In this document: one piece after another, positions 8,549 to 19,392 of the stretch
How positions within the stretch are numbered: the first letter of the stretch is position 1
How the letters are laid out: every line of letters starts with the position of its first letter
Assembly: GCA_039696685.1 (NCBI GenBank)
Contig: CP155565.1
Location: 186,001-250,000 of the forward strand
Direction of reading: 5' to 3'
Source of the DNA: Vibrio sp. CDRSL-10 TSBA
GTDB lineage: Bacteria; Pseudomonadota; Gammaproteobacteria; Enterobacterales; Vibrionaceae
DNA: 64,000 bases
Notes under the pieces: generated by a model
Database searches by the model: none
Seen by the model: the letters and a program-made list of their open reading frames with translations, nothing else
Told to the model about the DNA's origin: nothing
Made by a program: the position numbers and the translations under genes

Positions 8549-9818
8549 ATGTCCGAAACGACTTCGACCTTTGTTTCTTTAGGTATTGCCCCACATCTGG
8601 CGCAACAGCTCGATAAGCTGGGGATAAAAACACCGACTGAAATTCAGGCCCAAGCCATACCGCCGGTATTAAATGGCCAGGATGTATTAGCCGGAGCACA
8701 AACCGGAACGGGTAAAACGGCCGCATTTGGTTTGCCTGTCATTCAGCGTTTCGCCAATCAGCCGATAGCACGCGAAGCCAACTCGAAAGACATTCGGGCA
8801 TTAGTTTCTGGTTCCGACCCGTGAACTGGCGCAGCAGGTATTTGATAATCTGACGGCCTATGCCGCTGGCAGCGAGCTGAAAATTGTCACCGCGTACGGC
8901 GGAACCAGTATGAAAGTCCAGGTCCAGAACCTTAAAGGCGGGGCAGATATTCTGATTGCCACGCCGGGACGTTTACTCGACCATGCCCATGTGAAAACAC
9001 TTTATCTGGGGAACACGGAAGTATTAGTGCTTGATGAAGCGGATCGTATGCTTGATATGGGCTTTATGCCCGATATTCAGCGTGTGCTGCGTAAGCTGCC
9101 ACGCGAGCGTCAGACACTGTTTTTCTCGGCAACGTTCGACAGCAAGATCAAAGCAGTGGCTTATCGCATGATGCAGACACCGGCCGAATTACAGGTGACT
9201 CCGACAAACTCAACCGCTGAAACGGTGCAGCAGATTGTGTATCCGGTCGATAAAAGGCGCAAACGTGAATTGCTGGCTTACCTCATCGGCTCACGTAACT
9301 GGCAACAAGTACTGGTGTTTACCCGCACCCGGCAGGGCAGTGACGATCTGGCCAAAGAGCTTAAACTCGATGGTATCAAAGCGGCATCAATTAACGGCGA
9401 TAAGAGTCAGGGCGCCCGACAGAAAGCGCTGGATGACTTTAAATCCGGCAAGGTGCGTGCGCTGATCGCGACGGATGTTGCGGCGCGCGGTATTGATATT
9501 GTCGAGCTGGAACAAGTGGTCAACTTTGATATGCCATTTAAAGCCGAAGATTATGTGCACCGTATCGGTCGCACCGGCCGGGCCGGCAAAAGTGGTTTTG
9601 CGGTTTCACTGATGAGTCCGGATGAGGAGCCATTGCTGGAAGCGATTGAACGTCTGCTTGACCAGCGTCTGCCACAAGAGTGGCTGCAAGGGTATGAACC
9701 TTCTCTGGAGGTGCCAATGGATGAAAGCCAGGCCCCGCGCCGTAAAGGCCGCTCTGCTGATAAGCGTAAGATGAAAGCCAAGCTGAAAATCCACGCCAAC
9801 CGCGGTAAGAAAAAATAG
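8549..9818 (+). CDS. rhlE: DEAD-box RNA helicase, RhlE type (one apparent frameshift)
   Basis: This is an ATP-dependent RNA helicase acting in ribosome assembly or RNA turnover. Visible motifs are the Q motif with [14 protein letters not shown], motif I AQTGTGKT, the DEAD box [16 protein letters not shown] (FFSATF), motif [12 protein letters not shown] and motif [12 protein letters not shown], then a basic C-terminal tail. The frame is lost at 8815-8817, where GTTTC replaces GTTC; removing one T gives [14 protein letters not shown], motif Ia, and joins both halves. The corrected length is about 422 residues. It ends at a hairpin terminator. Confidence 0.94.
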
Positions 9819-9892
9819 TGCTGTGGTCAGGTTTAGCGGGAATCTAAATCAGGCGCTAAAAAGTTAAATAATATCAAAGAATAAGTAATTAT

Positions 9893-9916
9893 AAGGGGCT
9901 GGATATACAGCCCCTT
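9893..9916 (+). terminator. Hairpin after rhlE
   Basis: AAGGGGCTG (9893-9901) pairs with CAGCCCCTT (9908-9916) around a 6-base loop, followed by a weak T-rich stretch. It lies between rhlE and the convergent TetR gene. Confidence 0.75.
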
Positions 9917-9996
9917 ATTTGATCCGGATAAGTTGTTTGTTTACTGCATTATTTAGCAAGGCTTAAGTGGATAAGGCTTCGCTGACCTGATAACAC

Positions 9997-10803
9997 TTAT
10001 GTGTCTGATACCGATGCCGGACACGGCAAGCTTTCTTCTTCGTTGTTTTTGTTCTCGTCCTGACTGCACAGGCTTATACACTGTTTTTCCCAGTCATAAT
10101 CATGCGGGAGAAGCAGCTCTTTGACCGACTTCGGCTTTAAAACGGCGGCTTCAGGCACATGGAATTTCTGTGCCATCATCTGGTTGAACAGTTGCCAGTG
10201 ACGCAGCAGGCATTCGTCGACATCATCGGTTTCATCGGACCAGGTATCTTTGAGCAGTGGCGTCATGCTGGCTGCACTGTGGGCAAACATGATCAGATGC
10301 CATTTCGTTTCCCAGATATTAACCGGCGTTTCAGGATATTGCTCATTGTATTGATCGGCGAGCGCTTCGGTTAATGCTTCTAGTTCACCTGCATTATCAA
10401 TGAAATAGTCGACCAAGGCATTTTCCTGGCGTGCGGCGTCAGCAATCAGCTGAATCGGCTGTTTGATGATCAGGGCGTGAGCCAGAATGCGAATCAGGAA
10501 ACAGTAAAGCTTGATATTGGCTGGTGTATCTTCAGGGATGTGGGCAATCACCGTTCGAATATAGGACTGCATATACAGATGCAGGCCGTCACTGATGCTG
10601 TGCCAGATTTTTTCTTTACTGCCGAAATGGTGGCGAATCAGGCTATGCGATACACCCGCTTTTTCACTGATGTGACGCAGCGAAACCCGGGCATAACCCA
10701 GCTCGCAGAACATCTCTGCGGCTACTTTGAGAATATGGTATCGGGTCTTTTGTGCATCCTGGGCGCTGCGTCGCCCCTGTCTTTTTTCAGTCATTATATT
10801 CAT
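9997..10803 (-). CDS. TetR/AcrR family transcriptional regulator
   Basis: This is a one-component repressor-type regulator. The N-terminal helix-turn-helix is clear: RYHILKVAAEMFCELGYARV followed by SLRHISEKAGVSHSLIRHHFGSKEKIW. The C-terminal ligand domain is not specific enough to predict an effector. The last 30 residues are acidic and low in complexity (SQDENKNNEEES). It has 268 residues, longer than most TetR proteins (about 200). A second in-frame Met three codons in is also possible as the start. The neighbour upstream on the same strand is a cytochrome c gene; a link is not shown. Confidence 0.88.
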   Translation of the reverse strand: MNIMTEKRQGRRSAQDAQKTRYHILKVAAEMFCELGYARVSLRHISEKAGVSHSLIRHHFGSKEKIWHSISDGLHLYMQSYIRTVIAHIPEDTPANIKLYCFLIRILAHALIIKQPIQLIADAARQENALVDYFIDNAGELEALTEALADQYNEQYPETPVNIWETKWHLIMFAHSAASMTPLLKDTWSDETDDVDECLLRHWQLFNQMMAQKFHVPEAAVLKPKSVKELLLPHDYDWEKQCISLCSQDENKNNEEESLPCPASVSDT

Positions 10804-10887
10804 TGTCCGTCTGGTCGGCCGATGTTGTACCAGATCTGATCCGGAGTTTCACGGAAAAAAGTACGGTCTTAGGGACTGTTTGGCTAT

Positions 10888-11200
10888 TTATTCACCCTGT
10901 GAAGCATAATAAGCAGAAATGTCATGTAAGTCGTTATCATTTAGTCTTTGCAACTGGATTTGCATCATCTTAGCCATAGGGCCACTGCGCTCACCCTTTT
11001 GATACGCCTGCATGGCGTTGAAAAGATAAAGTTCATCCTGACCTTTCAGGTTAGGGTAGCGTTCCTGCGGCGCTATGCCATCCCTGCCGTGGCAAAATGG
11101 GCAACTGGGTATCTTTTGTTGTCCGAGAAACGGGATCGCCGTCATATGCAAATGCGGTAAAAGTGATAAGGGACATACTAATGAAAAGTAGTAAACGCAT
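10888..11200 (-). CDS. Small periplasmic class I cytochrome c (one apparent frameshift)
   Basis: This is a soluble single-haem electron carrier. The haem-binding motif is CPFCH in KIPSCPFCHGRDG. A likely axial methionine lies in the segment SGPMAKMMQ, and the C-terminal helix DLHDISAYYASQ is typical. The signal peptide MRLLLFISMSLITFTAFA lies in another frame, upstream. Removing one A from GAAAC at 11128-11130 joins it as AYDGDPVLGQQKIPSC, a normal N-terminus for this family, with the start at 11200. The mature protein is about 85 residues. No partner oxidoreductase is adjacent. Confidence 0.88.
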
Positions 11201-11446
11201 GGTTAGCTCTCAGTAAAATAGTCTCTCAAGGCTAAGCTTTGCCCTTGGGGGAAGCTCAAGATTATTTTCGAGAAATAGGGCTCTGAGAATGTTGCTATCA
11301 TCTGATAGCGTAGAAGCAAAGTCGTGAGGTGCTTTTCTCAGAAGTAGAGAATAATTCAACAAAACGTTTAGACGAATTTATTTGAACGGCGCCTAATTTT
11401 CGTTACGTGAATAATTTTTTGGGTAAATAATGACTTAACCGCAGAA

Positions 11447-11962
11447 TTACAAATAGCCGCACAGCCGGGCCTTACTCAGGCAGGCGATGGTTTTGCTGTC
11501 GGTGATGTCACCTTTGATAATCTTCTGTTCCAGCTCCTGCACCGACAGCTCGACCACTTCGATGACTTCATCCTCATCGCAGCCCAGTCGATTGGTTTTA
11601 CTTAGCTGTTTCGCCACGTACAAATACTGGATTTCATCGCAAAAACCGGCCAGTGGAGTCACGGACCCAAGTTCAATCATGTCGTTTGCGCTGTAGCCGG
11701 TTTCTTCTTCTAGCTCTCGATGCGCACAGGTCAGTGAGCATTCACCGCGCTCCATGGTTCCGGCCGGCAGCTCAAGCAACCATTTTTTCAGGGACGGACG
11801 AAACTGATGTACCAGGACGACTTTGTTTTGGTCTGTGACGGGCAAAATTACCGCTGCGCCGGGATGTTCGATGGTGGTGTGGGTAATCGTGTGTCCGTTG
11901 GGTAGCTGCACCTCTTCTTCGATCAGTGCAATGGTTTTCCAGCTGTGTATGGTTTTGCTCAT
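11447..11962 (-). CDS. Nudix hydrolase, ADP-ribose pyrophosphatase-like
   Basis: Nudix enzymes cleave nucleoside diphosphate derivatives. The Nudix box is complete: G-TMERG-E-CSLTCAH-RELEEETGY matches Gx5Ex7REUxEExGU. The upstream part, VVLVHQFRPSLKKWLLELPAG, is the usual pattern of ADP-sugar/ADP-ribose hydrolases such as NudF. It has 171 residues and is intact, transcribed alone. The substrate is inferred from the family pattern and is not certain. Confidence 0.9.
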   Translation of the reverse strand: MSKTIHSWKTIALIEEEVQLPNGHTITHTTIEHPGAAVILPVTDQNKVVLVHQFRPSLKKWLLELPAGTMERGECSLTCAHRELEEETGYSANDMIELGSVTPLAGFCDEIQYLYVAKQLSKTNRLGCDEDEVIEVVELSVQELEQKIIKGDITDSKTIACLSKARLCGYL

Positions 11963-12271
11963 GCAGGGTACTTCTGTCCGGTAGTCGCGATCCAGAGGTT
12001 ATCTCTGGCTTAGCATTCACCTTATCTTACTTCTTGCTATGACCTAAATACAATTATGCCAGCGACTTGCTGCTGCCCATCAGGAGTTGATAGGGTATTC
12101 GTTCAGATTATGAACGTTATATCTGCAAACAATGATTCTGCATTATGGCTGTTGGTTTGAATCTGTTATAAAGCAGTGTTGAAATAAAATTGCACTTGTA
12201 ACAAAGTGATAACAAATGTATAAATTTATTAAACCTAATACCCTTTTTTCAGCCCGCTGTGGAGCAATTCA
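11963..12271. other. Intergenic region between Nudix gene and ravA
   Basis: This 309-bp AT-rich spacer separates divergent genes. GGAG at about 12260 serves ravA. The stretch 12185-12235 is A/T-rich and probably contains the ravA promoter, but I cannot fix -35 and -10 elements with confidence. No ORF or RNA gene seen. Confidence 0.5.
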
Positions 12272-13928
12272 ATGATCAACCCTTCTTCTGCCTCACACGC
12301 GCAACAGGCGTTGCTCTCTGAACGCATCAATAAACTGGCCAAAGCGTTGTCTGACGGTGTGTACGAACGTGAAGGTACCATTAAGCTATGTCTGCTCGCA
12401 GCACTGTCCGGCGAAAGCGTGTTTTTACTTGGCCCGCCGGGGATTGCCAAAAGTCTGATAGCAAAACGCCTCATTCAGGCCTTTGATAATAGCAGTTATT
12501 TTGAATACCTGATGACTCGTTTCTCGACCCCGGAAGAAGTTTTCGGGCCACTTAGTATTCAAGAACTGAAAGATAACGGGCGTTACGTTCGCCTGACGGA
12601 CGGTTATCTGCCGACCTCTCAGGTGGTTTTTCTGGATGAGATCTGGAAAGCGGGCCCGGCGATTCTGAATACCTTGCTGACGGTCGTTAACGAGAAAACC
12701 TTCAAAAATGGTAATGAGATCGAGAAAGTACCGATGCGCCTGCTGGTGTCGGCATCAAACGAACTGCCCGATGAAGACAGCGGCCTTGAAGCTCTGTATG
12801 ACCGCATGTTGGTTCGAGTATTTGTTAACCGTATTCAGAATAAACAGAATTTTAAATCCATGCTGACGGTTGGTACGCCGCAAGAAGCGAGTATCCCGCC
12901 AGGCTTGGCAATTACTGATGCAGAGTATCATCAGTGGCAGACTCAGCTTGATAAGCTCGCTCTGGGTGACGACGTATTTGAAAAACTGTATCAGCTTAAG
13001 ACACTGCTCGAACTGGCGGTGGAACGCAGCAATCTGGCTGAAATGGATATGTATGTGTCCGATCGACGCTGGAAAAAAGCGGTCAAATTACTCAAAGCCA
13101 GCGCCTTTTTTAACGGTCGCAGTGCCATCAATCCGCTCGACTTACTGCTGCTGCAAGACTGCTTGTGGAATAGTCCTGAATCGCGCGATGTGGTACGTGA
13201 TGTGATTCGTGAATTTGCCTTGCGTCATGCCTTTGACCAATCCAAGGTTGAGCAACAGATTTCCTTATGCCGTGAAGATTTGTCTTCTATCCAAGATGAA
13301 CTGGAAGCGGACTTTGGGATGCAGTTGTCGACAGAGACCTCGACCGGCCTGATCAAAAAGCAGATCCATCAGTATGATATCCGCGGCGCTAAAACCTATC
13401 GTATCGGTGCGGCTTATGACTTGGTCAAAATGGTGCTGCTGCAGAGCAATATGTCGGTATCCGAGTCGGAGAAAGGCGACAGCCGCTGGGTTTACCTGCC
13501 AAAGAAACGAGCTGGAGCGAGTCATCAAAGATGGCCACGGCGATGTGTACGGCTATGTGAACCAGAATACCAATTTGTGCCGTCTGCGCTTTGATGTCGA
13601 TGCAGGCGATCAGCTGGTAATTAAAGATATCGCTAACCGCTCTGTATTGGTTTCTCTGGTGACAGAGCAGGGGCTGGACAACGAACGTTATCAGGAGTGG
13701 CTGCGTAAAGCAGAGCAGGCGATGACCCAGCTTTCTGACGCTGAACATCGTCTGCGTAAAGTGCGTTCCACGTTCCATGGCGCCTTGCCGCACAACTTTA
13801 TTGACCCTGAGCTGCCTACCGCAATGGAAGCGACCCTGCAGCAATTGCAACAACAACTGGAAACCATACAAACGGAGTGTGAAAAGAGCGTATTACGTTA
13901 TCGTAATCTCGACCAGTTTTTCTCGTAG
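12272..13928 (+). CDS. ravA: MoxR-family AAA+ ATPase RavA (one apparent frameshift)
   Basis: RavA is a hexameric AAA+ ATPase that works with the VWA protein ViaA; in E. coli the pair acts on respiratory complexes and interacts with lysine decarboxylase. Walker A is [10 protein letters not shown], Walker B is VVFLDEIWK, and sensor 1 lies in [15 protein letters not shown]. The frame changes at 13504-13506 (GAAAC); removing one A gives [20 protein letters not shown] and joins the C-terminal domain (a coiled region [20 protein letters not shown]). The corrected protein has about 551 residues, longer than E. coli RavA (about 500). GGAG precedes the ATG. It ends 7 bp before viaA. Confidence 0.94.
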
Positions 13929-13935
13929 GTGACTT

Positions 13936-15381
13936 ATGCTTGGTGTGGACGGATTGAATCTGGCCCTGATGATTGCGGATTCCGGCATTATTGATAGTGC
14001 CGTCAACGATTTAATGGGTCGTTCACAATTAATGATGATGGCCGAAAGTCGCGGGGTCAAATCCACGGTCAAAAACCATCTGCTTAAATGGCGCGGCAGT
14101 GTTAAGAAGCGCATTACACGGGTGTGTGAGACCGAGCGCTTCCAGGAGGAGCTCTCGCTTTATCAGGAAGTGATTCACTGGGATGAGGAGATGTTTTTTG
14201 AGCGCATCAATGATGTGGTCAAAAAGCTGGAATGGCACTCTGCGTTCTATTTACCGGCCCGTCGTCTGCTGGAAAAAAACAAGGGTATTCACAACCCGAT
14301 GTTTCCGCACTATTTTTGCGACCAATGGTATCAGTCGTTAACGGACGCGATTAAGCAAGCTCAGGTGATGGAGCTGGAAGCGAACAAGGAAAAACTGCTG
14401 GCTGATCTTTATCAGCGCATGGAAACTCTGCGCAACATGGATAAGGTGACGGAGTCGGGCGATGCCGGCAGTGTAGGCCGTTTATGGGATATGGCGTCGG
14501 CGAAACTGAGTCGTGGTGACCTGTCTGTGATGAAGCGGCATGCGGAATTTCTCAAGAAAAACCAAGGGCTGCAGGACATTGCCGAGAAGCTGGGCCGAAT
14601 GGCCAGTGATGTGGATGATCCGGATCTGAATCGGGCGCCGACAGAAGAGTTGCAGCTGGTGGAAGAGAAATCCGATGAAGCGACGGACGATATAGTCGGT
14701 ATCCACGAAAGCGACGATCTCAACAAATTGCTACCCAACGAAACGCTGTTTCTGGCCTATCCTGAACTCGAAGTTGTGTTTTATAAGCACTTAATCGACA
14801 AACGTTTGATGAACTATCGCATGCAGGGCAAGTCCCGGACGTTACGTAAGGTCAAAGCGCATCGTCCGGACAATCAGCAGGCTGACATTGAGAAAGGGCC
14901 GTTTATAGTTTGTGTCGATGCATCTGGTTCCATGAACGGCTTTCCGGAGCAATGCGCTAAAGCGATGGCCTATGCTCTGATGCAGATTGCTCTGGCAGAA
15001 GACCGCGATTGTTATGTGATGCTGTTTTCGACCGAGCATATTACCTATGAACTGACGCGCCAGGATGGCTTACGTGAGGCGAGCGACTTTCTGAGCTACG
15101 CCTTTCATGGTGGCACTGACCTTGAGCCAGTAATGCTCAAATCGATTGAACTGATGAGCAGTGGCCGTTATAAAAATGCGGATATGGTGGTGATTTCCGA
15201 TTTCATCGCTCCTAAACAGGATGAAGAGGTTTTGACCCAAGTTAAACGACTGAAAGCCGGAAAAAACCGTTTTCATGCCATTAGCCTGTCCAAATATGGT
15301 AACCCGGAGTTAATGAGTATGTTTGATCACTGTTGGCACTACCATCCCAACCTGGTTGGACGATTGATGAAAAAATGGTGA
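13936..15381 (+). CDS. viaA: VWA-domain protein ViaA
   Basis: ViaA is the partner of RavA. Its C-terminal von Willebrand factor A domain carries the metal-binding MIDAS motif CVDASGSMNG (DxSxS) near residue 330, followed by GGTDLEP and VVISDFIAPK. The N-terminal half is helical and mostly without known motifs. It has 481 residues, very near the E. coli protein. AGGTGA lies just upstream of the ATG, and the gene follows ravA at 7 bp, so the two form an operon. Intact. Confidence 0.94.
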   Translation: MLGVDGLNLALMIADSGIIDSAVNDLMGRSQLMMMAESRGVKSTVKNHLLKWRGSVKKRITRVCETERFQEELSLYQEVIHWDEEMFFERINDVVKKLEWHSAFYLPARRLLEKNKGIHNPMFPHYFCDQWYQSLTDAIKQAQVMELEANKEKLLADLYQRMETLRNMDKVTESGDAGSVGRLWDMASAKLSRGDLSVMKRHAEFLKKNQGLQDIAEKLGRMASDVDDPDLNRAPTEELQLVEEKSDEATDDIVGIHESDDLNKLLPNETLFLAYPELEVVFYKHLIDKRLMNYRMQGKSRTLRKVKAHRPDNQQADIEKGPFIVCVDASGSMNGFPEQCAKAMAYALMQIALAEDRDCYVMLFSTEHITYELTRQDGLREASDFLSYAFHGGTDLEPVMLKSIELMSSGRYKNADMVVISDFIAPKQDEEVLTQVKRLKAGKNRFHAISLSKYGNPELMSMFDHCWHYHPNLVGRLMKKW

Positions 15382-15467
15382 TGCACAGTGATTGACGCCA
15401 TTTTTGCCGTATAAATATTCAGTTTGGTTTATTTGTCAGCAACTAAACAAAAAAATGACTTTTTTGT

Positions 15468-15495
15468 TTGACTCTCCCGGCTCAATCCGTAAAGT
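15468..15495 (+). promoter_or_regulatory. Promoter of tRNA-Cys
   Basis: TTGACT (15468-15473) and TAAAGT (15490-15495) are 16 bp apart and lie about 45 bp before the tRNA. A GC-rich stretch follows the -10 box, as is common in stable RNA promoters. Confidence 0.6.
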
Positions 15496-15539
15496 GTGCA
15501 TCGAACGCAACGGGAGAGCCCGCTGCAAGTTCAAGGTAA

Positions 15540-15613
15540 GGCGCGTTGGCAGAGTGGCCATGCAGCGGATTGCAAATCCGTGGACCTCGGTTCGACTCCG
15601 GGACGCGCCTCCA
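15540..15613 (+). tRNA. tRNA-Cys (GCA anticodon)
   Basis: A 74-base cloverleaf can be folded by eye. The acceptor arm GGCGCGT pairs with ACGCGCC, the discriminator is T and CCA is encoded. The anticodon loop reads ATTGCAAAT with GCA as anticodon, and the T loop contains GGTTCGACTCC. It is transcribed alone from its own promoter and followed by a hairpin terminator. No integrase gene lies nearby, so it does not mark an element here. Confidence 0.97.
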
Positions 15614-15635
15614 TTCTCTCCTTGAACATCAGATG

Positions 15636-15658
15636 ACCAGCCAAGAGCTGGTTTTTTT
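15636..15658 (+). terminator. Terminator after tRNA-Cys
   Basis: ACCAGC (15636-15641) pairs with GCTGGT (15647-15652) around a 5-base loop and runs directly into seven T's. Confidence 0.85.
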
Positions 15659-15872
15659 ATGCCTGAAATTCCTGTCTGAATCTTTCCAGCTGAGTTAACC
15701 TTCGGTCCTGAGTGAACTTCGCATCTTCCGTTGTCCTGGGTGGTGTTGATCCGAACGTTGTGCTAATCAGAATAAGTCAGGTGACTACACGGCCTGATTA
15801 GCACGGTTTACAGGCATTGGTACTTGCGACCAGTCGTTTCTTATAGATTAACAGTACCTACAGATATGAAGT

Positions 15873-16934
15873 CTACGGATAATAGTGCTGTAAGAGCGCT
15901 TGCGTTTGCTGTACCGAAATGTCCATCTGAGGCCACAGGCGAGCCTTTTGATCAACAGCTTGTAATCGGTTACGCTCCGGCTTTAGTGAGCTGCCAAAGC
16001 GCTGATTTAAAGACCGGTAGTTTGCGCTGACGTGGTCGAGAGAAAATGTAGTCGGACTCAAGTCAAGGCGATAACCACGAAACAGCCACTGCAGTCCATG
16101 ATAAACCGCCAGATGATAAACGGAGTGATGGTCTTCTTCGGCATAATAGCGGCTGGAGATCTCCCTTTCAGGTGCAGTCTGGCGTTGTTTCTGCTCAGAG
16201 GTTTTCTGGATTTGAACGGCAAATTTAAGCAGATGGTCACGATGGAATTCTGAACGGCCAAAGCCCGGCGTGTAAGGATTATTGGCGATCGCGATAAAGA
16301 GCGATGACGAAAAGCGCGGCTTCTGTTTGAGCCGTTGCGTCAGTTGCTCGCTATGACGGGGAAAATCAAACCACAAACTGGCATCAATCGAGATAATCCC
16401 CTGAAAAGCATCATTATCCCGCGCAAACGCATCCAAGGCCAGCAGGCCACCCAGAGAGTGACCGACTAACAACGCTGGGCGTGTGGTTCGAAACTGCTGT
16501 TCAATCTCTTGGCGTAACTCACGGGTGAGGTAAGTTAAAAATTTATCGCCACCACCAGTGGTAGTATAGGCTTTTCCGGCGGGCTGACCATTAGGCAGCA
16601 TTTCAGTGTGGCTGGGGGTGTAATCCCTCATGCGATCGGTGTTATGGATGGCGACGATAATCATCGCGGGCAGCGCAGGCATGAGCCCTCCCCGGAAAGA
16701 TTCGGTGATACCGGCAACCTCTAGCAGATGCTGCTCTCCGTCGAGCAAATAGAGCACCGGAAAGTGCTGCTCGGGCTGTGAATCATATTCTTTGGGGAGA
16801 TAAACGCTGTATTGCCGGTCTTCATTTAGCACGGATGAATAGTGGGTGTAGATCAAAGCATAATTTACAGGTTGTGCCTGGGCTGTCGTGAAGCTCAACA
16901 TTGCGATCAGAGTACTCAGTAGTTTTTTCATCAT
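15873..16934 (-). CDS. Periplasmic alpha/beta-hydrolase, siderophore esterase-like (Fes/IroE family)
   Basis: This is a secreted esterase, probably hydrolysing an ester bond in an imported siderophore. The N-terminus MMKKLLSTLIAMLSFTTAQA is a signal peptide. FPVLYLLDGEQHLLEV and the nucleophile elbow LLVGHSLGGLLALDAF are typical of the Esterase-D/IroE group; an Asp in IISIDASLWFD and a His near AEEDHHSVYH could complete the triad. About 353 residues, with a C-terminal extension beyond the hydrolase domain. It follows the TonB-dependent receptor on the same strand at 112 bp, which is the main reason for the siderophore assignment. The start at the double Met (16934/16931) is chosen because the signal peptide begins there. 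Confidence 0.82.
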   Translation of the reverse strand: MMKKLLSTLIAMLSFTTAQAQPVNYALIYTHYSSVLNEDRQYSVYLPKEYDSQPEQHFPVLYLLDGEQHLLEVAGITESFRGGLMPALPAMIIVAIHNTDRMRDYTPSHTEMLPNGQPAGKAYTTTGGGDKFLTYLTRELRQEIEQQFRTTRPALLVGHSLGGLLALDAFARDNDAFQGIISIDASLWFDFPRHSEQLTQRLKQKPRFSSSLFIAIANNPYTPGFGRSEFHRDHLLKFAVQIQKTSEQKQRQTAPEREISSRYYAEEDHHSVYHLAVYHGLQWLFRGYRLDLSPTTFSLDHVSANYRSLNQRFGSSLKPERNRLQAVDQKARLWPQMDISVQQTQALLQHYYP

Positions 16935-17046
16935 ATAATGGTGTATCGGCGCTCGCTCATTTGGCCAGACTGATGCTAAACAGCGTGGCAGAAGATTCCC
17001 CGCCACGCCGCGTGTCTGGGTCGCTGAATAAAGGACTTTATCGGTA

Positions 17047-19243
17047 TCAGTTAAATTTGTAGGTAAAACCAGCCATGACATTAGCGGGCTCACCATACAT
17101 ATTGAATGTCGTGGTAGAACCGACACGGTAGAAGTATTCGCGATCAAACAGGTTGTAAACATTGAGCGTTGCCTGCATGTTGTCGGTGATATCATAACGC
17201 AGGGCAGCATCAAAGATCGCGTAACCAGCCTGATGTGTGGTGACTCCGCTCTTGCTGAACGAGTAGTTGCTCAGCGCGGTCATACCACCACCGATGTGTA
17301 AGCCCGGGATCCAGTCAGCCAGGTGGTAGTCAGTCCACAATGACAATGAATGGTGCGGTATGGCATCAAACTTACCGTTGTGATCGCCTGACTTTTCATT
17401 AATGTCGGTATAGGTATAGCCGGTCATTGTCATCCAGTTATCGGTCAGGTAACCGGTCGCTTCAAGTTCTATGCCCTGCGTTTCGACTTTTCCGGTAGCC
17501 CAGTAGGTGTTACTGATTGCTACACCACTGTCATCATAGGCTTGCGCGGCAATATTATTGTCTTTCATCAGGAACACTGAGGCACGGGTATTCAGACGGC
17601 CGTCAAGTAAGGCCGATTTGATGCCGGTTTCCCACTGATGGCCTTCTCGCGGTTTAAGCATGTCGCCATTTTCATTTTGGCTGGTCTGAGGTTTAAAAAC
17701 TTTGGAATAACTGGCGTAGACAGAATGCTGGTCGTTAAGGTCATAAACTACGCCAGCATAAGGGGTCAGCTTAGCGTTGAAATCGTCTTCCTGTTTGGTG
17801 TCAGCCCCTGTACTGATGACAGTATTCACCGTTTCCAGATCGTACCAAGATACCCGGGCGCCGGTAATGACAGCCAGAGGTTCCAGCAAACGCCAGGTCA
17901 CCTTGCCATATAAACCGATCTCGGAAGACTCGGAATGGACATTTTTACTGTAGCTGTAAGTCGGTGTGCTGATACTGGTCGGGTCATAATTAAACACGTT
18001 AATTGATGCGATGCTTCGGTTAGTGTAGCTTTGCACATCAGATTCATAGCGTTTGTAGTCACTGCCTACGACCATTTCGCTCTGCAGCCCAAACAGATCA
18101 AACATCTGACTGTAGTTGATGTCGAGAGAAGTGTTCTTTTGTTGGTTAGCCTGCGCGCTGAACATCAATCCGGTGTTACCGTCTTCATCAACGGCACCGT
18201 TGGTGTAGGTTTGCTCCAGGGTCATATCATGATCCATATAGCGGGCAGAAATCTGGCCAACACCGCCATTGCTAAAAGCGTGCTGTAAAGAGAAGCCGAC
18301 ATCTGTGGTATCGGCATGAAAGTTGTCGTCATCAGATCCCAGGTAGGTACTACGGCTAATATCCAGCATAGAACCATCACTGTAGGCAGGCAGACCATTA
18401 GTGGGCACAATATCTTTGGTTTGATGCAGAGCGTAAACAGAAAGCAGGGTGCGATCTGTCAGGTCAAACTCCAGAGTACCGTAATAGGTGCCGTTGTCAT
18501 TGTCGTTGTAGTCGACCTGGTTTTTAATATCGGCATTGGCGACAACCATGCGTCCGCGTACGCTACCGGAGTCATTCAGAGAACCCCCCATATCTGCTTC
18601 GAGATAATGACGGTCCCAGCTGCCGTAACGTGCAGTCACTGAACCACTGAATTCATCTGTCGGGCGCTTGAGTACCATGTTGATAACACCGCCCAGTTTC
18701 GCTGGTACTGTTAAATAAGCCAGAGGGGCCGCGCATGATTTCTACCCGGTCTACAGCAGCCAGAGCCGGCAGAGTGCCGTATTTACTTTGCATCGGTGCC
18801 GGTAAGCCATTTAAATTCACTTCATCATATTCGTAGCCGCGAGAGAAGATGGACGAGCGTCCGCTGTCATTCACCATGGTACGTAATCCGGGGGTATATT
18901 TGGCCAGGTCGTCGACTGCAACAAAATTACGCTCTTCAATGTAGTCATTGGTCAGCACCGTGATTGACTGAGGAATATCGCGCAGTGCCGCTGGTGTTTT
19001 GGTCCCGACTGTCGCTGAATCAACACTGTAACCGCCAGTCTCTTCTGAAGAGGCCATGCCGTAAAGGGGGTTACCGTATACCACGACTGTTTCGGCAGAG
19101 GATGATTCCGCTGCTTCGGTGTAGTTGTCCTGTCCGGTGTTGTTGTGCTGTTGGGCGAACAGGTATGGAGACGCAGTCACACCAAGTGCAAGGCTGACCG
19201 CTATGGCTAAAGGGCGTAGATGAGTAGTAGTACCGACAACCAT
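17047..19243 (-). CDS. TonB-dependent siderophore receptor (one apparent frameshift)
   Basis: This is an outer-membrane ferric siderophore receptor. A signal peptide ends near SPYLFAQ. The TonB box region is SAETVVVYG. The plug contains RDIPQSITVLTNDYIEERN and VDRVEIMRGPSGLFNS, and the barrel ends in a C-terminal aromatic (GFTYKFN). Removing one T from GTTTC at 18697-18699 joins plug and barrel as STSELGGVINMVLKRP. The FhuE/FoxA-type architecture hints at hydroxamates, but the substrate cannot be read from sequence. AAGGAG precedes the ATG at 19243, and a Fur-like box lies just upstream. The esterase gene follows; an AraC regulator is divergent. Confidence 0.92.
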
Positions 19244-19262
19244 GAATATTAACTCCTTAAAG

Positions 19263-19281
19263 CGATATGATAATCATTTTC
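19263..19281. promoter_or_regulatory. Fur-like box before the siderophore receptor
   Basis: On the reverse strand the 19 bases at 19263-19281 begin GAAAATGATTATCAT and match the Fur consensus GATAATGATAATCATTATC at about 13 of 19 positions, including the central AATGAT-ATCAT. Its place 20 bp upstream of the receptor start fits iron repression of the receptor; it may also affect the divergent araC-type gene. Confidence 0.65.
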
Positions 19282-19392
19282 ATTTATTTTTGTCGGCGTT
19301 AATATACCACTCGGTATCCGGCAGGAATTTTGCGGATTGTTCATTTTATTTTTTGAAATGGTCAAAGTGATGATGGTGGGTTGGATAAAGCG

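Noticed and set aside
15540..15613. tRNA-Cys as an integration site of a mobile element
   Set aside because: No integrase gene and no direct repeat of the tRNA 3' end were seen downstream; the following genes look like a standing siderophore locus.
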